A DNA stretch of 64,000 nucleotides from Aphrocallistes beatrix (lineage: Eukaryota > Porifera > Hexactinellida > Sceptrulophora > Aphrocallistidae): positions 3,449,723-3,513,722 of the forward strand of contig OY725496.1 in assembly GCA_963281255.1 (NCBI GenBank), given 5' to 3'. A model generated the notes under the pieces. The model was not told the DNA's origin, ran no database searches, and saw only the letters and a list, made by a program, of their open reading frames with translations. A program made the position numbers and the translations under genes. Below are positions 11,406-22,622 of the stretch, piece by piece (position 1 is the first letter of the stretch; each line of letters opens with the position of its first letter).

Positions 11406-14400
11406 TTAATTGTCCGCTTTGAGGTTGATGAAAATCTGGGCCTTGGGATTTAGTTTCTTAAAACGTTTGGACTTGTCTTCTGTTGAAGATTGCTCGTTAA
11501 GATGTTTGATACGATGATAATCAGGATGAGAATAGTTGATGTACACGGTAGGTTGATATTCAATTATTAATGCATCCATTTTATCCCTGATGTCTCGTTC
11601 CCAATAAAATTGACAACCCTGATCACATTTTCCTCTAGCTGTAAGAATATTGAAATATCCTTTTGTATGTTCCATATAAAAGTGAAAAATTACGTTTTTA
11701 ACCCCAAATCCTGATTTCCAATCGGTTTCTGTAGTTGCTGTTGCTAAGCCATGTAACATCGCTAATTCATTTCCTTCGCTACAGTAAGTATTAATTCTTT
11801 CGAGGAAGGTTTGTATACTATTTGCGTCAGTTGTAAATTCACGATTATTTGGAAATTTTTCGACACACTTTAGTCCACTAACTGCATGGCCGTGATAGAC
11901 GATAATTTTAAAATACACTGTTTCTCCAAGGGTTTCTTCAATGATTTCTGACACACACTTTCCAAAGATATTTATACTTCCGAACATCAGACCAGTCCCA
12001 TCAATGACGAAACATATGTAGTAATTGAGCGAAAATAAAGATCTGTATATCTCCTCGCGAGAAGTGTAAGGAACGTATGTGATCTGTGTTCCTTTGTTTG
12101 CGTAGTACTTCAGTATTTCTCTTCCAAATTTATTCCAGATCCTTTTCATCTTGTCGCGGTTCTCCCTTTGTAAAACTACATATTTTTCATCTGTAGGAAG
12201 GCTCCAGTCCCACTGATCTCCATAATTTTCTTTAAACTCGCACCACGTCAAGTTCTGTCCTGGAATCAGGACTTGAGTGCCATCCGTGTACTCATCACAC
12301 ATGAGCAGTATTGCAGTTCTATCCTTATTAATATTCCAGACTTTTCCTCCCATTGAGCACATCTGATGACCTGTCATTATTCGGCACTTTCCACCTTGTG
12401 GGTGTATTTCTCTCTCACAGAATTTACCGCAGCTAGGACACTGGTATGGACAGCTAGTGGCATCGGCTTCAAATAGCTCTTTCGTTGTTTTTAAAATATT
12501 TTCATATTCGGCCTTAGTTACTTGGTATTCATAACCATTTAACGTACGCAGGAATTCCTGTACGTAGACTTTGATGTTGAATATCGTCTCGGTGCTTCTG
12601 AACATATTTGATTCTGACATCATTTTAAACGTTTCTTTATCTAGTACTCCGATAGGATTGTGTGGCTTTTCAAAGAGCACATAGGTCTGATTTTTTTTTT
12701 TAATGTTTATATCGTTCACTCGAAAGACACCTTTGAAGAGGTTTCTGAATTCTTCCGCACTTGCTTTTGGATTGAGATATATTTCCAAAAAGAACACCAT
12801 TGCGTTAAATGGAGCGAATCTTGTTTTAGGATTTAAATTACAAGCATTCTCTTCTGTTATTGTTTCATCGACAACCTCGAAATTGCTGTCTGAATCTGAT
12901 CCGATATCCTCGAGACGATCCAATTTCTGACACTCAGCGAGTAGCCTCTCTAAGAATTCGTTTAGGACCAGTTCGACTTTTGCTATTTGCTCCGTAAATG
13001 TATATCTCATATCTCCAATGATTTGATCATGAAGTTTTTTGGCCAGCTTGAACCATTCTTTTTGGAAAAGCGTTTTTAAGCATTGTTTATGATCGCATAT
13101 GTACTCAACAACGAGATTGTCTCCATCAATATTGTTTAATTCTTTTGAAACTTTCTCATTTGCTAGGAGCAAGATACTTTTGTGTGAAAGTTTATTCCTG
13201 AATGCATCAAAATATCTTTCATTGACGTTCTGTTCGCAAACTGTGTTGACTTCTCGCCAAACTGCAGCTAGTAAATCCCCAGCAAATTTGTTCGCCATTG
13301 TCAGATCACCATTTCTCATTTCTTTGCGCTTCCAATTTCCTCTCGCCAATTCTCTGTTTTGAACTTTCTGCAGGAAATACTTGAGGTCTATTTCTTTTTT
13401 TGCTTGTCTTGATTTGATCTCTCTTTCCTCTTCTAGTTTGGGTTTTAGAAGTGACTTGAATGCTAAAGCAAACGCGAATGTCGATATTGTCCTTTCGGCC
13501 ACATTTGTCAATTTAGCTTCAATAAAGTTAATCTCATAATTCACTACTTTGCAGATGTGACACAAAAGATCTACGATTTCTTTCACAGTTGAGTGAGAAA
13601 TGTTTGGGTCTTTCTTAGTGAACTCTAGAATGGATTTTGAGATATCATTAATGAATTTATCCCATGTACTTTTTTTAAAATCACTTGGATCCTTTAGGTG
13701 TGAGGCGAGCAATGCTATTTGCTTTCTTTTCTCAAGCTTCCAAATGACGTCAGGATGGTTGAAGTATCCAGAACAATATTTGACCAGTGGATGGCATTCT
13801 GATGGAACCCAAAATGAAAACTTTAGGTTTGGTTTAGAGCCATGAGCAGTGCGCTTATTATACAACGATGTTTTATTTAAATACTCACACTTTGTCTTTC
13901 CTGTGTAAGGCGTCATATCCTTTATGGGTACCCTGTTCTCTTTCCAAGGATAGATGAACTGTTCCATTTGGGGACCTTTTTGATGACCGTGACGAAATTT
14001 TGTTAGCATCTGTTCTCTGAGGTCCTGTATTATTTTATCCATTTTGAAGTTGAATTTACGAAATAGTGCATAAATCGTTTGTTTGTTCTCCATTGTTTTC
14101 GACTCCATCCTGAATAAGGAATACAAATCATCGAATTTTTGATAAAGTTCATCTTCTTCTTCATTTTTGTTGTCTCTAAAGCAGTTTCTCCAGACTTTGT
14201 TAAATTCTCTCTTTTGTTCTTCGATCGTTAATTCAAAATATTTGTCAGCATTCTTCTCAATGTCTTCTTGGAACTTCGTCATACTCTCCTTTAGTTTTAT
14301 CTCAGTCAGCCTAGATTTGAGTTGGAATTTAATCTTATCTTCATAGATCTTTTTCTCCATGTAGATAAGTCTGTGCAAGTTAGATTTGGCTTCATCGCAC

Positions 14401-17256
14401 ATATAGTTCATTCTTTTGAGTAAAGAATCGTGTTGACACTGTGCTGCAAAGATGGTCAGAACTTCTTCTTGATATGTCTCAAAAATTTCGTCCAATTCTT
14501 CCTTCACTTTTTCCAGTAATCCTTTAGGAGGACTCCATTTGGCGATGTCTTTTATTTTACAGATCGATTTTTCAGTAATCGATCGATACTTTTCTTTATT
14601 AAAATAAATGATTTGCTTCATTAAATTGCTCAATATTTTGTTTAGTGAGATGCTACACCTAAGTTCTTCAGTATTTCTGTATTTCACTATGTCCTGATAT
14701 TTGACGATAGTGTCCCAAATAACTCCAGACATCTCCATCCATTCACTCATTGTTTTGAAAGGTATTTTATAATCCTGCTTCAAATCATTGAAATTGGATT
14801 GACTATCACTGTCACAAGAATCGCTTTTAAGTTGGTGGATAATTGCAATTCGCAAATTAGCACATTCATTCGCGAAACTAACTGTAGGGGATAACTTGTT
14901 TAAATCTGAATCAAATAATTTGGTAATCTGAGTATTCAAAGGTTCCGAGTTGAATGCTGATGGAAGAACAAATAAGTTTTCTCTGGATACTTGTATTAAT
15001 TCAGAGATTTTCAATCCTTCCGTTTCCATAAGATACGATTCTTCATTGAGTTTGTCCAGAAGAGTATTTATGGCATTCAGATGCTTGTCTGGATCAGGAT
15101 CTGCTTGTTGATTGAGAACGAAGAATATTTTGGGCGCTGATACTTTGCTTACTTTCAATTTGTTGAGAGAGTAAGCACATATTTGTAAAAGATTCCGCAT
15201 TTCTTCTCCGAGATCCCCTTTCACATTAATGATAACAACTTGTGACACAGCTAGACAAAACAGCACCATTGTCCTGTCAAAGTGTATGCACGAAGTATCC
15301 TGAATGTTCTTTCCTCTTTCCATTGCATCTAGTCCTTCTGTGTCGAGAATAAGGAAATGCTCAGAATTGTTGACTGGTTGACTGAGTTTTGAAAGAGACC
15401 CATAGATTCCTTTTTATTATTCTTGAGTTTTGTTCGATTAGATTTGGAATGAAAATGAACGTAACTGTTTTACCACACAGCGGCATTTGTTCTATACTTA
15501 GATCACCTCCTGAGCAATCACGAACCAGTACATAGACATGCAGTGTGTGGACTGTGATTTTGTTTAAGTCATCTACCAAGCGAGAATGGTTCACTTTATA
15601 GTCAGAATAACTGACGTGAATTAGTGCTATGTCCAAGTTTTGACAGATATCTCCAATTACGTTACTATCTGAGCTTGCGTTGCAATCTATATAAGCCCAT
15701 TGTGTAGATTCATGAATACTTCTGTCTTTTTTTCCAAATAGATTCTTTGTCATCTGTATATCGATAGAATTTAAATGGAATGGACTGTTTTGAGGACTAC
15801 TTTTCACGAAATCTGTTTTAAACATTAAATCCAGTAAGGTGGATTTTCCTATAGGATTCCATGAAGCCCATCCTAACCCAAACGAAACCAACCCATGGAA
15901 TTCTTGAAGGGAATACCAGAGCTCGTTACAGATTTTGAATTGGGCATATGTTTGCTCCAGCTGATGGGATTCGAGCAGGAGGTAGAAGAAGGGAACTGGA
16001 TTACTGAATGAGTAATGCTCTATGCAGAGACCTCTGACTACGGGGTCTGACATTTGGAAGATTAAATGGAAGATGTCCAGTGTAGTTAGTGATATGTTAG
16101 TTATACTGGCGATTGTTTCTCTCAATTCTTCCAATGGTAAACTGCATTTAATGTGATAGAATATCAAAGGCAAAAGTTCGCGAAATATCTTCTTTGGTGA
16201 ACCATCCAAATTGTTTGCATTCCGTATCAAGTTACTGAAAGAGTCTGAAATAATCATTCTGTATATGGTATGTGATATTTCTATGTCCGTTCCAAATTCA
16301 GTTTTTATATTTTGAATTTGTTTAAATTGTTCTTGTGCACAATCAAACATGAGTTCTCTGTCTGGGGAATATCTCAGTAGGTAATCTCGGATAACTCTTT
16401 CTATCTTATTCAGTTTTATACTGAGATCTCCTATGTCGTCAAGACTGCTTGCTCTGATACATGCCTTCGCTTCACTACTCAATGTTTCGTCGATTTCGAA
16501 GAAATTTTGTGATTCTTCGAATTTCAGGAAGTATTGCTTGACATCTTGGTATTCTCTTTCGTTTCTCTTGGGTAGTTCACAACAAATTTTTTCTTGTAAT
16601 TTGACATTCTTTGTCAAAATCATTTTTCTCAATTTCATAATTGGATATTCCTCAAAATTTTTGTATATGATTTCTAAAATCCTCGTTCCTTCTATGCAAT
16701 TGAAATTGATGCAACTGCTCTCAACATATTCTCTAATTTTCTTTTCGGACAATTGCAATTTCGTTGCAATTTCAATCATTGAAAATTCATCATTGTATTT
16801 TTCTTTTATTGCTTCTTTTTCTAATTCAGTTAATGGATTGGCTTCTGAATACCAGAAGTACGCTGAGACAACATCTTTCTGAACGCCGTGCAGCAGAGCA
16901 ATCCGCTGTGGACTTTCTCTCGGATTTTCTTTGACCAGCAGTTCAAATTTTTTAATTTCTTCTTTAGGAACTTGGCTGCTCTTGTAAGCTTTTAATTCAT
17001 CTAATGCATCTTTCGCAAGGTCAACTTTTATTGATAATCTTTTTGCTAGAATTTCTGGATAATCTATGAAATCGAATCCTTGTTCCACTATAAATGCTAC
17101 AGCTTTTACACTCAGATCTAGATGGAATAGTGCATCTTCTAAAGACTCCTCGTTCTCAATTTTGATATCTGGTGATGTTGTGTGTGTAGATGAATAGGTA
17201 TCCTTATGTGATGTTTTGGAGAGAAAACTGAACTCTCCTGTAAACCCCCCAGCCAT
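11406..17256 (-). CDS. very large inducible GTPase (VLIG/GVIN-type), split by one base
   Basis: Two adjoining minus-strand frames (17,256-15,361 and the frame ending at 11,406) form one gene of about 1,930 codons. Part 1 has two helical N-terminal modules (residues about 30-180) and a P-loop with GKST at residues 470-473; its first Gly is replaced by Ser. The G3 motif DTEG lies at about 15,330, upstream of the first ATG of the second frame, so the GTPase domain spans the break. Part 2 has a G4-like NQQAD, a long coiled-coil region, a Cys/His cluster (C958, C962, C965, C969, C980, H986) and a vWA-like fold starting FVIDGTG at about residue 1106. VLIG proteins are cytosolic, dynamin-related, immune-induced GTPases in vertebrates. 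The shift is at five T (plus strand 15,411-15,415); four would restore one frame, so sequencing error or recent inactivation are both possible. There are no introns, as is usual for this family. Confidence 0.85.
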
Positions 17257-17436
17257 CTGATATATAATGCTCGCTAATCAAAACATGAATTAGGAATTAC
17301 TTATATTTAAAAAAACAATCCACAGACGGGATGGGACCCACGAGACATTTCCTGAGTACCATACGTACATGAATGTTACGTTACTATCTCAGGAAAATGT
17401 TATATAGTCCACTTCCGAAAACCAGAGCAGACCGCA

Positions 17437-17771
17437 CAGAGTTGCACGCGGGCCGACTTTTCTTATCGCCCCGCGGGCCTTGCGGGCCGAATATATAATA
17501 GTTTACGGGATCCACGGGCCAGAAATATTGGCAAGACTCCCCGCGAGACAACCGAGACGATGTTTTTAATTGTCACGAGGTACCAATTAAGGAATACTTA
17601 CGTAAATGGAACTTTGTTAGTTTCTACTTATTTGTGTTTGCAGAAACTCACTCCCATAAAAAGATTCCCAAAATGTCTCTCTTTAGTTAGTAACTTGCAA
17701 AGCAGGCCAAAAATATTTATGCGGGCTTCTTGCGGGCCGCGGCTACAAATTTAGGCCCGCGTGCAACTCTG
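17437..17771. mobile_element. hAT MITE with perfect 8-bp target duplication
   Basis: Terminal repeats CAGAGTTGCACGCGGGCC and GGCCCGCGTGCAACTCTG are exact complements. The element is flanked on both sides by AGACCGCA (17,429-17,436 and 17,772-17,779). The 8-bp duplication identifies the hAT superfamily. The interior is noncoding and rich in GCGGGCC motifs. It lies about 180 bp upstream of the GTPase start codon and could affect that promoter. Confidence 0.85.
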
Positions 17772-17970
17772 AGACCGCAAACCAGGCGCATCTGGAAAAA
17801 TATGGTCGTGTTCTATGCAAATTACTCTCGGAAACCGGGGCGAGTTTGGATGATATTTTTCTTTGCAAAATTATGTTTTTAGTTTAATTACCTTAATTTG
17901 ACTTGGGGTCAAAGGTATAAATAGAAATGACCCCACTTTCATTTTCAATTTCAATTGAAAATGAATTAAC

Positions 17971-18191
17971 TTTTGTGATATTTGGGGTTGATTTTATATC
18001 AGCTAATAATACATTTAATAACCTAAAAACAACCAGTTCGGAGATACTGGTGAAAACAGTTGCACCGTTTATAATTTCGATCACGAAAGCTGGTCGCAAC
18101 TATTTTCACCAATATCTCCGAACCGGTAGCTTTCAGGTCATTAAAATGTATTATTAGTAGCTGATATAAAACTACCCCTAAATATCACAAA
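17971..18191. mobile_element. foldback MITE, family shared with 37,985-38,467
   Basis: The left arm (TTTTGTGATATTTGGGGTTG, then TATATCAGCTAATAATAC, then GTTCGGAGATACTGGTGAAA) is repeated in reverse complement on the right, leaving a small loop near 18,075. The GTTCGGAGATA core is shared with the MITE at 38 kb. Two opposed short frames inside it only mirror each other. Confidence 0.65.
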
Positions 18192-18893
18192 AAACCCCAG
18201 ATACTGGTATATTTAAACATCAGAATTACGCCTTATACAAATTTACGCCTCTAACTGGACTTATCCCATCATAAATCAGCACCAGAAGGAACCTACTTTG
18301 CGCGACCACTAAATCATATTATAATTGCTCGAAAATTTTATAGTACAAGTACATACTTGATGATCAATGTTAACTATTCGAAGACTGTGCATCTAAGGAT
18401 TTAAACTTTCGAATATTTTGGAGCACCCTAATATATATATATATATATTGATTCTGCGGCCCCGGATTTCATTCGATCATCTAAGCCAATATGATAGGAA
18501 GGCCCCCGATGTTTTTATTTGGCTCCGCCTTGCCCCGAATTGGGAAATTGCTGTGACCACCCCCTGACAGTAAATGCCTATGCTTGCCAATCTCGGTTGG
18601 ACCAGCCATAACATACTCAATTATGTTTTAATGTTGACCTAAATCAACACTACACGATCATTTAGTAAGATTTCTTGAATGCGGAATTGCCCGAATTATT
18701 CAGGCGCCCCCAAAATATTTACGCTTGCATAAAAACAATTTCTCAAACATGCCAAAGTGGCATGGGCTTAATTTTGGTCAAGAAGACCCCCAATAACTCA
18801 AAACCATCAAAAAAGTTTCTTAAATTTCTCGGTTGACCCCTAAATCTAGGATTTAGTCCTGGAAGGACTTTTTAATACCTCACATATGCACTA
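18192..18893. other. no gene seen
   Basis: Contains a CGACCACTAAATCAT motif shared with the 38-kb MITE and a TA dinucleotide tract near 18,435. No coding pattern. Confidence 0.45.
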
Positions 18894-20173
18894 TCCTTAC
18901 TATTAAAACTCGATTAATGTGTATGTATATGAATTGATTGAAGAAACTCCCAGGCATAGAAAGCTGATTTTTGGCATGTGGAAGTATTTTGGCTATGGCC
19001 CCAGTTAGTTTTAACCTCAGACGAAAAAGTCGACTCATCATGGAATTATGACGTCATTATCACCTTTTTTATAATTAGAAATTTCAGTTTCTCGACCATA
19101 ACTCAGCCATTTTAAGTGATAGAAGGCTTAAATTTTAATAGACTGTGTATATTAATATATCTCACATATGATAAAACTATCACCAAAAAATAATAAGTCA
19201 TCACTCTGTTATGACGTCATCATTTCGCATCAAGAATAGAAAAATGTCGGTCGACAGACCGTGCAGCTCTAGGAAGTGCCTCGGAGGAATATCAAATGTT
19301 AATATCGGAATACATCGGGAAATGCTCATTTTAGGGCATTCTAGTGTTAATTAATTAATTAATATCGGAATCTATACATGTATTAAAATTCACTATATTA
19401 ACAGTTGAGAACTCGCTTTTAACTCAATTCACACCTTTTTAAAAAAATTATATTTTTTAAAAAAGGTGTGAAAATATGTATATGAACTTATTTAGTAACT
19501 CTTAACATTCACATATTATCACTTTCAAAGTGCGTAATTCGGAATCTACATATTAAAATATCCTATATTAGCCATTGTGAACTGGCTTTTAGATTAAAAT
19601 AAGATTTTTCAAAAGGTGTGAAAATATGTATATATCAATATGCTAATACCTCATAAAATATTCACGTTATTACTTTTAAAGTGTGAAAATCGGATCCTAC
19701 ATGGTGAAATACCTTACAATAGTCGTTGAGATCTTACTTATATCTTTAAACAAAGCTTTGCGGTGGTGGTATTAAAATATGAATATATACTTCTAAAAAC
19801 CGGAAGTGATGAGATTTTGCGAAAAAATGTTGACGGTGCACATCTACGCCATAATGAGATTCTACATGCGAAATTTTATAAAAATCGAACTGTTAGATTT
19901 CGCAGTAGCGCGCGTACGGACATACATACATACGGACGGACGAGATACTCCGTCCATGCCATAAGGGCATCTCCCTATAGGAGCTGCACTAAAAATTGAC
20001 AAATTTTGTGATTTTTCGAGTGATATCGATTATAACATTAAGTTAGCGGAAAGTACAAGTATTTTGAGCTGTTATCTACCCTATAATTAATCAATGCGAG
20101 TCTATTCGCCCTTTGCGCGCCTCATGCGGACACAGGTGTTCGCCGCACGCAGCGCAAGCAAGCGAAGCGCTTG
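18894..20173 (+). mobile_element. Helitron-like nonautonomous element
   Basis: Starts TCCTTACTATTAAAACTCG after A (18,893) and ends GCGAAGCGCTTG before T (20,174). Before the end lie GC-rich stem-loops related to those at 3219 and 50,023. The interior has TGACGTCA at 19,049-19,056 and 19,212-19,219 and a degenerate tandem repeat at 19,400-19,760 based on AAAAGGTGTGAAAATATG. The 78-codon frame at 19,763 lies inside the element and is not called. Confidence 0.55.
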
Positions 20174-22622
20174 TATTAAATAGTAATAAAATATTAATAT
20201 CATATAAAGATCGAATGTTGGATTTAGTCCAGCATCAATCCGAAAAATCCATTAAAACCCAAAAACTAGGCCAAAATATCAGTGCTAGTTAACCGTAGAA
20301 TGTCGACTAGGGACACAGTATCCCAGATCGCGGATGCCTCCCACTGAAGCCTTAAAAGCGCGAAGTCATATAAATGCTCAGCATTATACAGTTAAAATCA
20401 ATAATAATGAGCTTTAACATCAATAATCAAACTCAACAAAACATTTTCGAACCTCTGATGGTGAGATTTACCCCGATTTGCAAGGACTATCCCATAATCC
20501 ATAGGTTTTAGCTCTGAGTATAGTATTATCAAGGTATAGGAAACTGCTGTTTTTAATCGCTAATGCTCCAACACTTATAATTTTAAGTTATGGTATTTCA
20601 ACGGGGCAATAAATGAGCAAATTTTGTCCGTACTGCGTGATCATTGGGTTATAACTTTTGAACCGATTGTCCGACTTGAAAAATATATTCTTCTATGTAT
20701 TTAACAAGTCTTACTTGACATTACAATAACATAGAATATCTAAAACGAGTCGATATCATCAATTCTAAATACATAATTCCAAAAAGAATTGTATTAAGAA
20801 TAGGATTTTCAGACATAAGGTAGCAAAATTTTGTCTTTCGAGAGTTGGACTTCTTGGACTTTTGATATGTTTTCTAGGATGATTTTAACTAGCTTCACTG
20901 ATGTTTTGGCCTTATTCGGAATTCTTTTGGGTATTCGTCGATTACTCCTGGACTAATTGATATACATACTATACAACTGGGCGTGTAAAGTTTATGTTTC
21001 CTGATGATATCGCAATCCCAGAGGTAATTTTGCTTTGAAAATCTCAATTCAATTAATTCTCGCACAGGGGTTATCGTATTTCGGACACGCCATAATTTTA
21101 CAAAGATATAGTCTGGCTAGGTTTTCATCCTATATTCTCAATGGCAATCAATGGTCATTGAAATGGGACGTGTTAAAACAAGCGAAATGAAGGGCGATAA
21201 AAGTCCTGAATCCCTGATGGAGGGACTCGTCCTATACCTATAAATCTTCGTTTTAAATTAACAACTAAAAGATACATTCCTTTTAGCATATGTGGCAATT
21301 GAATAATGTATAACGCAGATTCTTGAGTTAAGAAGTGGCGTCGAAAAATATACAGTACATTTTATTTAGTGATTTTATATACACGGAGAATTAAAGATAA
21401 CTGAGAACTTTGATTGCATATTCCAGCATTGCAACCTCAGAACCATTTGAGAACCTGGGGGTGGTCGAAGATTTATTACCTGATTAATTTAATAAGGATA
21501 AACAAGATCAAAACTAGATAAAATAGAAGACATAAAATATATATTCACTTAGCACAATTAATATATATATATACTCCTATAATCTATTATATATGTGCAT
21601 GTAACCTGATAGTGAATATTATAAAAATAGAGATTACTGTTAGTACATGATAACTGATCCTAATACAAATTAGTCGTATACATATACCTGATTGACTATA
21701 CTATTTGAACTGAAAGCCACTAATACAGAAATACTTGGGGGCGTATGAAATTCAATTTTTATTACCTTGGATTTTGAATTTTTGAGAAATATTTTTGCCT
21801 ATAGGACGCCAACGCAAACTGTGTGCCCTCGCAAGCCGAAGTCGTTCACAAGAGGCTGCATCAAGTGTTGAGTGGTTTGACCACAACTCTAGTATCCCTA
21901 CACAATTGATGCCTGGTGGAGTTTATAATTTCTGAATTCAAACTTTTTTTGTAATAACGATGCGTTCCCACAAATCATACTTACCAACACCTCTTGAAAA
22001 GTTCCCTGGATTTCAATGGCAAATCCCTGGATGTTATTAGATTATAATTTTATTGACTAAATTAGAATGAATCAATGAGCTTTTCGAAATTCTCGATCAA
22101 GGAAAATCCCTGGATTTTTAATAAAGGCTGAATATGTATGTACGTAATTAAGATTTCGAAATGGATAAGTACGCGATTTAGGGAAAGGTATATCGAATGT
22201 CATCTAACGCGTTAAATAATCACTTGATCAAAATTCTAGAACAATTTTCGAAATTCATGACCCAGGAAATTTTCCTGGATTCCTGAAGACTAAATAATGA
22301 GGAACATAAAATTATTCAATAAATTCTATAAACTATATTACAATAATGAAAATGATTATATAGACTAGTTAAAAGCTCAAAATCCCTGGATCCCTGGATC
22401 ATGAGTCATTTCCCTGCATAATCCAGGGATCCCTGGAGGGCTAGCTAGTAAGTATGAAAGTTGTCGCAATATCAACTGTGTAGAGTCTAGCACCTATTGT
22501 TTATTACCATAAAATTGACATAACTAGAAGAAATCAACTTGGTTTTGCAGCGACTTGAAGCCATTCTAGTTAAAGTATTCTATCATCCATTAATATCATG
22601 GGTAGTATTTCTCTAGTCTAAC
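20174..22622. other. spacer upstream of CATSPERG
   Basis: From 21,098 to about 21,780, and again from about 22,560, this is the left flank of the CATSPERG duplication. At 21,980-22,455 the motif TCCCTGGAT recurs many times between ACTTACCAAC and GTAAGTATG ends and may be another nonautonomous element. I find no coding exon, and in particular no convincing CATSPERG leader exon. Confidence 0.5.

Noticed and set aside
12703..13845. Plus-strand frames of 75-87 codons inside the GTPase gene
   Set aside because: Antisense shadows of a long, well-supported coding region.
19763..19999. 78-codon frame
   Set aside because: Lies inside a Helitron-like element and spans its tandem repeats; composition is not protein-like.
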